Of a stretch of 64,000 bases of DNA, positions 18,220-26,558 are shown piece by piece. A program made the position numbers and the translations under genes. Below the pieces are notes generated by a model. It was not told the origin of the DNA and did no database searches. It saw only the letters and a program-made list of their open reading frames with translations. Location of the stretch: the NCBI GenBank assembly GCA_003223645.1, contig QHVT01000011.1:161332-225331 (forward strand). Direction: 5' to 3'. The stretch is from Acidobacteriota bacterium (GTDB taxonomy: Bacteria > Acidobacteriota > Thermoanaerobaculia > Gp7-AA8). How positions within the stretch are numbered: the stretch's first letter is position 1; every line of letters starts with the position of its first letter.

Positions 18220-19884
18220 TCAATGGCGCGAGGAGCGCCGCTTCGTCGTGGGCGGCGGCTGTTGTCCGGCTCCGCCTCCGCCTCCTGTGCCGCCGCCGGC
18301 CGCTGCGAACGAGCCTGGCGCGATCATCTTCGCCGCGGCGAGCGCGTCGATCACGCCCCACGAGCTCTTGTAGTCCCACCCTTTTACGTCGATGTCCTGC
18401 GCCGTCCGCTGAATCGCCGATTCGATCTGCGCGAAGTTCGCGTTCGGTGCGAGCGCGAGCAGGAGTGCCGCGACACCGGTCACGTGCGGCGTCGCCATCG
18501 ACGTGCCGGTCATCGGACCATACTCGCGATAGCGATACGACTCGGTGATGAGGCCGGGGATGCCGTTCAGCAGTTTTTGTCCGCTGGCGAACGTCATCGC
18601 GATCGTGAGCGGGAACACGTAGGTTTCGTCGTCGTCGACGAGCGCCCAGCGCGTGTAGTCCGCGCGCGCGACATCGTCGTCGTTGTAGAGGATGACGCCG
18701 GCCGCGCCGGCTTCCTTCGCGTTGCGCGCCTTCGTGCCGAACGGAATCGCGTCTTCGCCCGCGGGGCTGCGCTCGATGACGCAGATTTTTCCGGCGGTGT
18801 CGCTCGGAATGTCCTGAGTCCGCCCGAAGCCGCAGTTGAGGTATCCCCCGAGCACGTTCGCCATCGGCGAGCCGGTGACGGGGAATCCGGCGAGAAGCTG
18901 CAGCGGCGCCTCGACTTCGGCGATCGTGGTCTTGTCGCGAAGCATCGTCGACGGAACGTCGACGCCCGGCGCGACGATGCTCAGGCTGTTGCTGTACGCG
19001 GAGAGACTCCAGATTTTGAGCTGCGCGTCGACGGCGCCGACGGAGATCACGCCGTCGTAGACCGCCGGAAACATCAGCCGCTCGCGTCCCGTATTGCCCG
19101 CCGCGGCGACGAGGATGATGCGCGCGTCGACGGCGCGCTGCACCGCCTGCGCGAGCGCGTCCGTGCCGCCTTGCGCGCCGAGGGACATGTTCGCGACCCA
19201 CTGACCGCCGACTTCTTTCTTCTTGCCGATCGCCCAGTCGAGCGCCGCGACGAGGTTCTCATCCTTGCCCGATCCATCCGCGGCCAGCACTTTCACCGCC
19301 CACAACTTCACCGCCGGCGCGACGCCGATCGTTCCGAAGGCATTGTCCGCGGCGGCGATGATGCCGGCGACGTGCGTGCCGTGTCCGTGATCGTCGATCG
19401 GCTGCTTCGTCGAATCGAACGTGTTGTATCCGCCGGCGTAATTCGGTGCGAGATCGGGATGTTGCAGGTCGATGCCGCTGTCGATGACGACGACGTTCAC
19501 TCCCGAGCCGCGCGTCACGGACCACACCGAATTCGCGTGCACCGCGCGTACGCCCCACGGGATCTCCTGCTGCACGAAACTGAGCGTCGGCTGCACCGGC
19601 GCGTCGTCGCTCTGCGCGTAGATGTCGATGACCGGCTCGACGGACGCAACGTCCCCCGATCGCCGCAGCTCCGCGGCTTCGGCTTCCGTCAAATCCATCG
19701 CCATCGATCCGGCGTTCTCGAAGCGACGCACGCGATGTTCCGCGGCGTCGACAGAGTTGGAGACGAGGCGCGGCGAGGTGCCGGACGCCGTCCGCTTCAT
19801 GACGACCATGTAGCGATTCGTGTCCGCAAAAAGCGAAGTCGAGATCGCGAGCGCGAGAACTGCGAGCGTGAGTCGTCTGATCAT
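18220..19884 (-). CDS. Subtilisin-like serine protease (S8) with PA domain, exported (paralogue)
   Basis: 554 residues from ATG 19884, which overlaps the stop of the preceding gene (ATGA) and begins directly with the signal peptide MIRRLTLAVLALAISTSLFA. Triad D135 (VVVIDSGID), H168 (HGHGTHVAG) and S462 (GTSMATPHVTG). The PA insert reads ARNAKEAGAAGVILYND. Compared with the downstream paralogue the PA region has a small insertion (EDAIPFGTKA) and the tail is richer in glycine. Both enzymes should mature by removal of the prodomain and digest proteins outside the cell. Confidence 0.93.
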   Translation of the reverse strand: MIRRLTLAVLALAISTSLFADTNRYMVVMKRTASGTSPRLVSNSVDAAEHRVRRFENAGSMAMDLTEAEAAELRRSGDVASVEPVIDIYAQSDDAPVQPTLSFVQQEIPWGVRAVHANSVWSVTRGSGVNVVVIDSGIDLQHPDLAPNYAGGYNTFDSTKQPIDDHGHGTHVAGIIAAADNAFGTIGVAPAVKLWAVKVLAADGSGKDENLVAALDWAIGKKKEVGGQWVANMSLGAQGGTDALAQAVQRAVDARIILVAAAGNTGRERLMFPAVYDGVISVGAVDAQLKIWSLSAYSNSLSIVAPGVDVPSTMLRDKTTIAEVEAPLQLLAGFPVTGSPMANVLGGYLNCGFGRTQDIPSDTAGKICVIERSPAGEDAIPFGTKARNAKEAGAAGVILYNDDDVARADYTRWALVDDDETYVFPLTIAMTFASGQKLLNGIPGLITESYRYREYGPMTGTSMATPHVTGVAALLLALAPNANFAQIESAIQRTAQDIDVKGWDYKSSWGVIDALAAAKMIAPGSFAAAGGGTGGGGGAGQQPPPTTKRRSSRH

Positions 19885-21308
19885 TTCTTGAGGATCCGGC
19901 GTCCGCTGCGCGGAGGCTGGGTCCATCCCATGTCGATGAGCTGATAAATCGTGAGATCGAGTCCGTGCAGAAGGTCAGAGCCGATGAACGGCTCCATCAG
20001 AAGATTCGGCGTCGCCGTCGTGTCCCAGTGATGAACCGACGATCCCGGCTCGACGACGCACGGCGCATACAGCCGCAGGTATCCCTGCTTCGTCGTGCCG
20101 GCGAGCTGGCTCGGGTCGAGATGCAGCGACGCATCGACGGTCGTGTTGGAGGTGAGCTGCGCCTTCAGCGCGGTGCCGTCGGTCTGCGTGATGCTGATGA
20201 CCGGAATCGTGATGTCGGTGGCGGTGCCGCCGAGCGACGGCGCGGAGCATGCCGACGCGTTGTCGACGACGATCACGCCGATCGCGCCGGCGTTCTGCGC
20301 GTTCCGCGTTTTCGTGACGAAGGTGCAGACGCCGCGATCGATGAGCGCGATGCGTCCCGCGACCGCGCTCGCGTTCGTGAACGTCGAGCAGCCATCGGTC
20401 GTCGTCGGGCCGTCGGTGTTCGCTTCATCCTGCGCGATGACGATGCGACCGCTGGCCGGTGTCTTGTCGATCGTCGGACCGAATGCTGCGAGTCCGACGT
20501 CGTAGTTTTTCGCGATCGCCGCCGGCGCGCTGATCGTCAGCGTCGACATCGGACTCAGAAACTGTCCGGTCTGACTGCGGACCACTGCGCCGTCCCACAC
20601 AAGATTGCCGGTGTTGGTCAGCGACGTGTTGCGCTGCGCGGTGGTCATCTGGTCCCAGCGCTGGCCGGCCGATACGTCGAACGTGTGGACGTCGGAGATC
20701 GCCGGAATGCCTTCGCTGAACGCCGGCGCGTTCGCTTTGCCGGAGATTCCGAAGCCGTGTCCGAGCTCATGCAACACGACGTTGTAGAGATCGATATCGG
20801 TGCCGTGTTTGTTGTCGAGTCCGTAGTAGAAACTCGTCGCGCCGAGGCAGGTGGCCGTGTCGACGTCGGAGTTGAAGCGGACGTTGATGTCGTCGACGCC
20901 GGCCGAGAGATCCGTGTTCGCGAATTTGTTCGCGAGGGCGATCGGATACCAGACGTTCGCCATCGGCACGCCCTGGGTGTCATGCCGCCAATCCATTGGC
21001 GATGCCTGCCCAAGGATTCCCTCGGTGTCGGTGCAGGCCGGGTTGCCGATGATCGGCGCGAAGCTCGCGCGTACGCGAACGTCGACGTTCGTGTCGAGAT
21101 TGTTCTGCCACGTCTGCGCGGCGGCGAGAAAAACGTTGAGGCGCTGCTGGCCGCGCGTCGTGCCGGCGTTGCCGCCGACCGGAGTCGCGGGCGTCGGGTC
21201 ATTGAAGCCGGTGCCGGCGCCGTCGATGTTGATGATCAACACCTTGCCGGTTCCGGCGAAGAGCGGCATCGCCGCAAGGAGAAGGGAAACGAAGAGAGTC
21301 CGACGCAT
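19881..21308 (-). CDS. Exported zinc metallopeptidase with PA domain
   Basis: 475 residues with a signal peptide (TLFVSLLLAAMPLFA). The zincin motif HELGHGFGISG near residue 180 supplies the HExxHxxG ligands. A PA domain lies at about 270-390 (RNAQNAGAIGVIVVDN), the same accessory module as in the two subtilases downstream. Cysteines (GNPACTDTEG, DTATCLGATS, GVCTFVTKT) suggest disulfides, fitting an extracellular enzyme. The C-terminal segment (LLHGLDLTIYQLIDMGWT) is typical of secreted zincins of soil bacteria. Exact MEROPS family not assigned. It overlaps the next gene by 4 bases. Confidence 0.88.
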   Translation of the reverse strand: MRRTLFVSLLLAAMPLFAGTGKVLIINIDGAGTGFNDPTPATPVGGNAGTTRGQQRLNVFLAAAQTWQNNLDTNVDVRVRASFAPIIGNPACTDTEGILGQASPMDWRHDTQGVPMANVWYPIALANKFANTDLSAGVDDINVRFNSDVDTATCLGATSFYYGLDNKHGTDIDLYNVVLHELGHGFGISGKANAPAFSEGIPAISDVHTFDVSAGQRWDQMTTAQRNTSLTNTGNLVWDGAVVRSQTGQFLSPMSTLTISAPAAIAKNYDVGLAAFGPTIDKTPASGRIVIAQDEANTDGPTTTDGCSTFTNASAVAGRIALIDRGVCTFVTKTRNAQNAGAIGVIVVDNASACSAPSLGGTATDITIPVISITQTDGTALKAQLTSNTTVDASLHLDPSQLAGTTKQGYLRLYAPCVVEPGSSVHHWDTTATPNLLMEPFIGSDLLHGLDLTIYQLIDMGWTQPPRSGRRILKK

Positions 21309-21611
21309 TTACTTTTCTGCTTTCGCGCGTCCGACTTTTTCGATCGGGGCTTCGAGGAATTTCTTCGCCGCTTCGGCGCTATCGACGCAGGCCAGTACGG
21401 CCTTGCCGTCCGGCGTGATGCGCGCGACGAGCACTTCGCCGCCGTCATTGTTTTCCGCGAACAAGTCGCTGATGTCGATGTGCTGCTTCGTCGCCTGCGC
21501 ATCGATCGGTTTCAACATCTCGCGCGTGCACGCTTCATCATTCGCCGCGAATGCAGCGGGCGCGACGATGGAAGCAAGCGCAAGCGCCAAGGGGAAAAGA
21601 CGTTTCAACAT
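21309..21611 (-). CDS. Small secreted protein, function unknown
   Basis: 100 residues. A signal peptide (FPLALALASIVAPAAFA) is followed by ~78 mature residues with two cysteines (EACTREM, VLACVDS), which could form one disulfide. No family recognised. It is the first gene of the protease operon, ending exactly where the metallopeptidase starts. Its size and position would suit a chaperone or inhibitor for the proteases, but nothing in the sequence proves that. Confidence 0.8.
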   Translation of the reverse strand: MLKRLFPLALALASIVAPAAFAANDEACTREMLKPIDAQATKQHIDISDLFAENNDGGEVLVARITPDGKAVLACVDSAEAAKKFLEAPIEKVGRAKAEK

Positions 21612-21712
21612 CGGGCCTCCTGGACCTTAAGAGAAGTTATTTTACACAACCAGGACGATCTGTCCATGGAAATGCAGCGGTTTTTGTGAACGTCTGCTAA
21701 CGTACGCGCCCC

Positions 21713-22150
21713 ATGACCGACTGGAAAGAGAATTTGATCACCGATTCGCGCGAAATCGCGGAGCTGCTCCGCCAGACGAAAACGATCGCGGTCCTCGGCA
21801 TCAAACCGGAGTCGCATTCCTCGCAGGCCGCCTTCTACGTCCCCGCGCACATGCAGGCTGCCGGCTACGACATCATCCCGGTGCCTGTCTATTTCCCCGA
21901 AGCGACGGAGATCCTCGGCAAACCCGTCTTCCGCACCCTGGCGTCGATCGGCCGCCCGATCGACATGGTCAACGTCTTCCGCCGCCCGACCGACATCCCC
22001 CCGCACGTCGACGACATCCTGGCCGCGAAGCCGAAGAGCGTCTGGTTCCAGCTCGGCATCCGCAACGACGAAGCCACGCAGCGGCTGGCGGAGGCCGGGA
22101 TCAAGGTCGTGCAGGACCGCTGTTTGATGGTGGAGCAGGGGCGGATGTAG
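21713..22150 (+). CDS. CoA-binding domain protein (YccU/CoA_binding_2 type)
   Basis: 145 residues, a single Rossmann-like domain. The nucleotide loop VLGIKPESHSSQAAFYVP, followed by GYDIIPVPVYFPEATEILG and the conserved end WFQLGIRNDEATQRLAEAGIKVVQDRCLMV, are typical of the CoA_binding_2 family. Such proteins bind CoA or its derivatives; the physiological role is poorly defined. Lies alone on the plus strand, 8 bp from the convergent toxin gene. Confidence 0.93.
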   Translation: MTDWKENLITDSREIAELLRQTKTIAVLGIKPESHSSQAAFYVPAHMQAAGYDIIPVPVYFPEATEILGKPVFRTLASIGRPIDMVNVFRRPTDIPPHVDDILAAKPKSVWFQLGIRNDEATQRLAEAGIKVVQDRCLMVEQGRM

Positions 22151-22158
22151 AGGAAGCG

Positions 22159-22452
22159 TTACAAGCGGGGTGGGCGGCGCGAGGCGTGCCAGACGGAGAG
22201 CACCGCGATGTCGTCGTTGGTATTGACGCGGTAGTAGATGTAATAACGAGTGTGTTCCATCAGTACACGCCGATTTCCGCTGCGCCGCGTCTGAACTCGC
22301 TGGCCGACTCCGGGCGCATCGAGGATCAGCCTGCACGTCTGATCGAACTCCTCGCCGAATAGGTGCGGCGCTTTGTCCCGATTCCGGGACCACCAACGCA
22401 GCTCACGCTCGTACTGCCGCCGCGCACGCGGCGTGATGATGAGCGCGCGCAT
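22159..22452 (-). CDS. ParE/RelE-superfamily toxin of a type II toxin-antitoxin pair
   Basis: 97 residues. The ParE-like fold is indicated by ITPRARRQYERELRWWSRN (helix pair), the central RVQTRRSGNRRVLMEHTRYY strands and the C-terminal DIAVLSVWHASR strand. RelE catalytic residues cannot be assigned with confidence; the arrangement is closer to ParE, which poisons gyrase. The start codon overlaps the antitoxin stop by one base (TAATG), the standard antitoxin-first operon. Confidence 0.85.
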   Translation of the reverse strand: MRALIITPRARRQYERELRWWSRNRDKAPHLFGEEFDQTCRLILDAPGVGQRVQTRRSGNRRVLMEHTRYYIYYRVNTNDDIAVLSVWHASRRPPRL

Positions 22453-22688
22453 TATTCGCGCGCAAGTTTTCGTTCGAGCTCGATCATCTCGCGACGGAAC
22501 TCTTCGTAGGGGATGCCTTCGCCGCGATCCGCTTCATCCATCGCGGCTTCGAGCTCGGCTTCCTCTTCTGGAGTCGGGATGTACTCGTCGTCGCTTCTCA
22601 GAAAAACCGAAACCTCGGCTCCTTCAGGCAACTCGCCGTCTTCCACCTCGACGCGCCCGTTCACGACTCGTCCCGGATAGATCGTCAT
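22452..22688 (-). CDS. Antitoxin of the ParE-type pair
   Basis: 78 residues from ATG 22688 (MTIYPGRVVNGRVEVEDGEL). An N-terminal beta-rich segment (GRVVNGRVEVEDGELPEGAEVSV) like the small DUF104/AbrB-type antitoxins precedes an acidic helical C-terminus (TPEEEAELEAAMDEADRGEG) that would wrap the toxin. An eight-residue upstream extension from a second ATG is possible. Directly downstream of the 1278-residue exported protein's stop lie only 24 bases of spacer. Confidence 0.82.
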   Translation of the reverse strand: MTIYPGRVVNGRVEVEDGELPEGAEVSVFLRSDDEYIPTPEEEAELEAAMDEADRGEGIPYEEFRREMIELERKLARE

Positions 22689-22712
22689 CCGTCCCATCCT
22701 ACCTCGGAACAC

Positions 22713-25700
22713 TTACTCCGGCACGTGCACTTCCGCCGTCGTGGTTTGTCCTTCTCCGATCGCCACCGGGTATCCCGTTTTGATCCTTCCCTGCGCGTCG
22801 AGCACTTGCATGGTGTAGCGGCCGGGGGCGACGTGGTCGATGGTGGTGGTGGTTCCGGTCAGGCGGATTTCGGCGATGCCGTTGCACTGGCAGCGGACGT
22901 ATTCTTCGCCGCTCGGCATGACGAGTTTCACGAGATCGTTCGACGGTTTGTCGGTGTGGACGATGAGGTTGCCGCCGGGGGTGAGGGCGAGGCGGAGCTC
23001 GCCGTTGGACGGAACGGTCGCGCGGATGGACTGTGAGGCGTAGCCGTTCGCGGAGACGGACACGCGATACGCGCCGGCCGCGAGCGGGACGTTGAACGAT
23101 CCGTCTTTCTGCTGCTCGTTCGCGCGGGCGGCGACGAGGCCGGCATCGTTGGTGGCGACGACGTAGCCGTCGAGTGTTTTCCCGTCGCGCGCGTCGGTGA
23201 GGCGCACGTTCAAGCCGCCGCTGCGCACGAGCGTGAACACGACCGGCGTGCGCGCGTCGCTGACTTTCTGTACCGCGGTCGCGAACCCTTTCTTCGTCGC
23301 GGTGACGACGTACGCGTCCGCTTCGTTGATGCTGATCGTGAACGCGCCGTTGGCGTCAGTGGCGATGGAATGCTCGCTCACTTCAACCTGGGTTCCGGGC
23401 TGCGGCGCTCCTGTTTCGTCGACGACGCGGCCGTGGATCTGCGCGAATGAGATCGCGATGTCGAACGTCGCGGATCCGCTGAGCTGGTACTGCGTGTTGT
23501 ACGTCTGCCGCTGCGACGTCTCGACGTCGACGCGATAGAGGCCCGGCTCGAGTCCGGTGATCTCGTAGGCGCCGCTTTCGTTCGTCTTCGTGCGCCGCAT
23601 GCCTTGCTCGCCCGAGAATCCGACGGCGCGGAAGGCGGACGGCTGTCCGCCTTCCGTCACCGTTCCGCGCAATACGATGTCGGTGCCGAAGGCGAGGTTC
23701 ACTTCGATGTCCTGATTCGCAACGACGGTCGCCTTCACGGGAGCGGTGGTGACCTGGTCGCGTTGGGTCATCGCGAACGCGCGCAGCTCGACGTCGCCGG
23801 CGCGTACGTTCTCCAGCTTGTACGTGCCGTCGCGGCGGATGAATTCCTGCGAGCCCGCACCCGCGACGACGCTGCCGAACGTCCATCCGTGCTCGGTGAA
23901 GCCTTTGACCGCGCCGTGGATCGTTCCCGTTCCGGTGCTGGGAGGAAACGCGATCACGACCGAAGTCGCAGCGGGATCGACGTCTTCGAGCTCCGCTTCA
24001 CCGAGGTCGCTGCGCGTCGCGCGGAAGGACAGCCGTCCGTCCGGCAGGCCTTCCAGCGTGAATGTGCCGTCGGCCGATGACTTCGCGAACTGCATGCCGT
24101 CGCCCGACGTCGCGTTTCCGAACACTTGCGCGCCCTCGACCGGCTCGCCGGTTGCGGTGACGACACGGCCCGCCACTTTGCGTCCGGCCGAAAGCACGAC
24201 GTCGACGCGGCGATCGGCGTCGCCTTCGACGTCCACGCTTTTTGCGATGAATCCCTGTGCCTGGACGTCGAGCTTCACCGGCTCGCGTGGCACGCCCGCG
24301 ATTTCGAACTCGCCGTCGTCAGCCGTCTGCGCGCCTTCGATGCTCTGCTCCGAAACGGAGATGTCCGCCTTGGCGATCGGCAGTCCATGTTCGTTGACGA
24401 CGCGGCCGGTGATCGTGCGGCCGTGCGTGAGCGCGAACGTCACCGTCGCCGGCTTCTCTTCGCCGACCGTGACCTCCTGCGTGTCGGACACGTAGCCGGG
24501 CGCAGTGGCCGTGACGCTGACACTGCCGGCGCGTACCGCCAACATGAAGGTTTCTGTTCCTTCGAACTCACCGTTGTTGAAGGAAGATGCAGCTTCGTTC
24601 GTCGCGCTGATGTTGAATCCCGGCAGCGCCCCGTTCGTCGCCTTGTCCACCACCCTTCCTCGGATTTCGCCCACCGCGTTCAACTCGAGGACGACGTCCG
24701 TCGCCGGCGCTTTTACGACTTTCTCCGCCGACAGCCGGCTGAGTGTCGACGTGTATTGCAGTTTGTACGTGCCGGGCCTGAGGGAGCGGACGGCGAACGT
24801 GCCGTCCGATGCGACGGCGGTGGTGCCCTGCGCCATCCCTTCCGCGGATTCGACAGCGACGAGTCCTTCGAGCTCGATGCCGCTCTTTTTCGCCGCGACG
24901 CGTCCGCGAATCTCCACGCCGGGCTGCAATACGATCTCGATCGGCTTCTGTCCCTTGACCGGCGTGATGCCGCCGAGGCGGAAACCGGCGAATCCCTCTT
25001 TCCATACGCCGAGATCGTGCAGCGTTTCGTTGAGGTGCACGGTGAACGTTCCGGCGCCGTCGGATTCGATGAATGCCTCGCTGTGTCCGCCCGCGAGCAC
25101 CATCTCGAGCGGCACCGCGACCGCGCCGAATGGATCCTGCAGCAGGATCACGGCCGCGCCGGCGACCGGATTGCCGTCTTTGTCCTTCACGTTGCCGCGC
25201 ACTTCGATGCCGTCGTGCAGCGTGATCGCAACCGGCTTCGCGCTGTCTTTGAGGTCGGCGACTCCGATTGCGTAGCGCGGATGAGTCGCCTGCAGGCGCA
25301 GCTGCGTGGTGTCGCCGAACTCCTGGTACTGCTTCGTCATCGCGATTCGGAATCGTCCGTCCGGTCCGCTCCTCGCGGAGGGCATGCCTTCTTCTCCCTG
25401 GAGTAGGGCATAGATGAGCGGCATCTGCGCGATCGTCATCATCACGTGCGCACCGGCGATCGGATGCTTTCGATCGTCGATGACGGTGCCGGTGAGAAAT
25501 GCGGATGCCTGCGCGGTGAAGTCGGCGCGCGCGGTGCGGCTGTTGCGAAGGCTGGCGCTGCCTTCTTCGAACGAGAGATCGGGCGCGTCGGCGAACACGC
25601 GATACGATTTCGCGCCGCACGACTCGATGCGGTAGTTGCCTTTGTCGTCGCTGATTGCCGCCCGCATGTCGCTCAGTGACGGTTGCTGCGTCGGCCATGC

Positions 25701-26549
25701 CTTCACGCTCGCGCCTTGCAGCGGGCGTTCTTTCGCATCGCGTACGACGCCGCTGATCGAGTGCGACGTCTCGAGCTTGATCTCCATTTCGGCGGCGCGT
25801 TTTGCGCTGCCGAATTCGGACGGCGTGTACGCTTCGATCGACTTGATGTCTTCGTCGAGGTGGGCGATGACGAACGTGCCGTCGTCGCGCGTCGTCCCGG
25901 CGGGCCAGTTGCCGGCGAACAGTTTTGCTTTTGCGACCGGAGCGCGATCGCTGCCGAGGACGCGTCCGCGCACGCTTGCGCCAGGGACCAGCCTGATGTC
26001 GAGCGACGCATTGGTCGTCGCGTCGACGAGAAGCGGTGCGTAATCGGAATGGACAACGTGCAGCGCGCTTGTCCAGCGCTTCGGATCAGGGACCGTGAAC
26101 GATCCTTTCTCATCGGTGCGCGTTGACCACGCCACGCCTTCGCTCGTTTCCGCGATCACGATCGCGTTGGCGACCGGCTTTCCTCCCGCGGTGACACGTC
26201 CGCTGCGCGTCGCGGCGGCATCGAGATCGATCGCCAGCTCGCTGTCGTCGACGAGCACCTGCTGCATCTTCGGCGCATAGCCGTCGCGCGACACGATGAC
26301 GTCGACGACGCCCTGCACTTTCGTGTCGATCGAGAACATTCCTTCCGCATTCGTCGTCGCGCTGCCGATCGCCTCGCGCTCGCGTCCGGCGACGACCCGC
26401 TCGCGCCAATCGATCATCGTCTCGCGGCGGTAGGCGGCGACGCGCGCTTTGTCGACGGGCGTGCCGTCGCTCGAAAACACCGCGCCGCGAATCGCGGCGT
26501 GCAGAGGCGCAGAAAGAGCGAGAAGAGCGACGAATGCGAACCGGCGCAT
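22713..26549 (-). CDS. Large exported protein of carboxypeptidase-regulatory-like repeats
   Basis: 1278 residues with an N-terminal signal peptide (FAFVALLALSAPLHA). The mature chain is about a dozen beta-sandwich units, each with the pattern G-x-V-x-D-x-x-x-x-P-V-x-G-A-x-V (examples: ISGVVRDAKERPLQGASVKA, IRGRVVDKATNGALPGFNIS, VAGRVVTATGEPVEGAQVFG). This is the CarboxypepD_reg/transthyretin-like module that occurs in outer-membrane and secreted proteins. No catalytic domain or membrane anchor is visible, and the C-terminus ends in another beta unit. Likely a surface or periplasmic structural or glycan/protein-binding protein. It follows the flavoprotein operon by 9 bp on the same strand. Confidence 0.9.
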   Translation of the reverse strand: MRRFAFVALLALSAPLHAAIRGAVFSSDGTPVDKARVAAYRRETMIDWRERVVAGREREAIGSATTNAEGMFSIDTKVQGVVDVIVSRDGYAPKMQQVLVDDSELAIDLDAAATRSGRVTAGGKPVANAIVIAETSEGVAWSTRTDEKGSFTVPDPKRWTSALHVVHSDYAPLLVDATTNASLDIRLVPGASVRGRVLGSDRAPVAKAKLFAGNWPAGTTRDDGTFVIAHLDEDIKSIEAYTPSEFGSAKRAAEMEIKLETSHSISGVVRDAKERPLQGASVKAWPTQQPSLSDMRAAISDDKGNYRIESCGAKSYRVFADAPDLSFEEGSASLRNSRTARADFTAQASAFLTGTVIDDRKHPIAGAHVMMTIAQMPLIYALLQGEEGMPSARSGPDGRFRIAMTKQYQEFGDTTQLRLQATHPRYAIGVADLKDSAKPVAITLHDGIEVRGNVKDKDGNPVAGAAVILLQDPFGAVAVPLEMVLAGGHSEAFIESDGAGTFTVHLNETLHDLGVWKEGFAGFRLGGITPVKGQKPIEIVLQPGVEIRGRVAAKKSGIELEGLVAVESAEGMAQGTTAVASDGTFAVRSLRPGTYKLQYTSTLSRLSAEKVVKAPATDVVLELNAVGEIRGRVVDKATNGALPGFNISATNEAASSFNNGEFEGTETFMLAVRAGSVSVTATAPGYVSDTQEVTVGEEKPATVTFALTHGRTITGRVVNEHGLPIAKADISVSEQSIEGAQTADDGEFEIAGVPREPVKLDVQAQGFIAKSVDVEGDADRRVDVVLSAGRKVAGRVVTATGEPVEGAQVFGNATSGDGMQFAKSSADGTFTLEGLPDGRLSFRATRSDLGEAELEDVDPAATSVVIAFPPSTGTGTIHGAVKGFTEHGWTFGSVVAGAGSQEFIRRDGTYKLENVRAGDVELRAFAMTQRDQVTTAPVKATVVANQDIEVNLAFGTDIVLRGTVTEGGQPSAFRAVGFSGEQGMRRTKTNESGAYEITGLEPGLYRVDVETSQRQTYNTQYQLSGSATFDIAISFAQIHGRVVDETGAPQPGTQVEVSEHSIATDANGAFTISINEADAYVVTATKKGFATAVQKVSDARTPVVFTLVRSGGLNVRLTDARDGKTLDGYVVATNDAGLVAARANEQQKDGSFNVPLAAGAYRVSVSANGYASQSIRATVPSNGELRLALTPGGNLIVHTDKPSNDLVKLVMPSGEEYVRCQCNGIAEIRLTGTTTTIDHVAPGRYTMQVLDAQGRIKTGYPVAIGEGQTTTAEVHVPE

Positions 26550-26558
26550 TCGGAGAGT

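Noticed and set aside
16569..19944. Two ~600-residue plus-strand frames opposite the subtilases
   Set aside because: Repetitive Arg/Asp/Val composition and no recognisable motif; the minus strand has complete catalytic triads.
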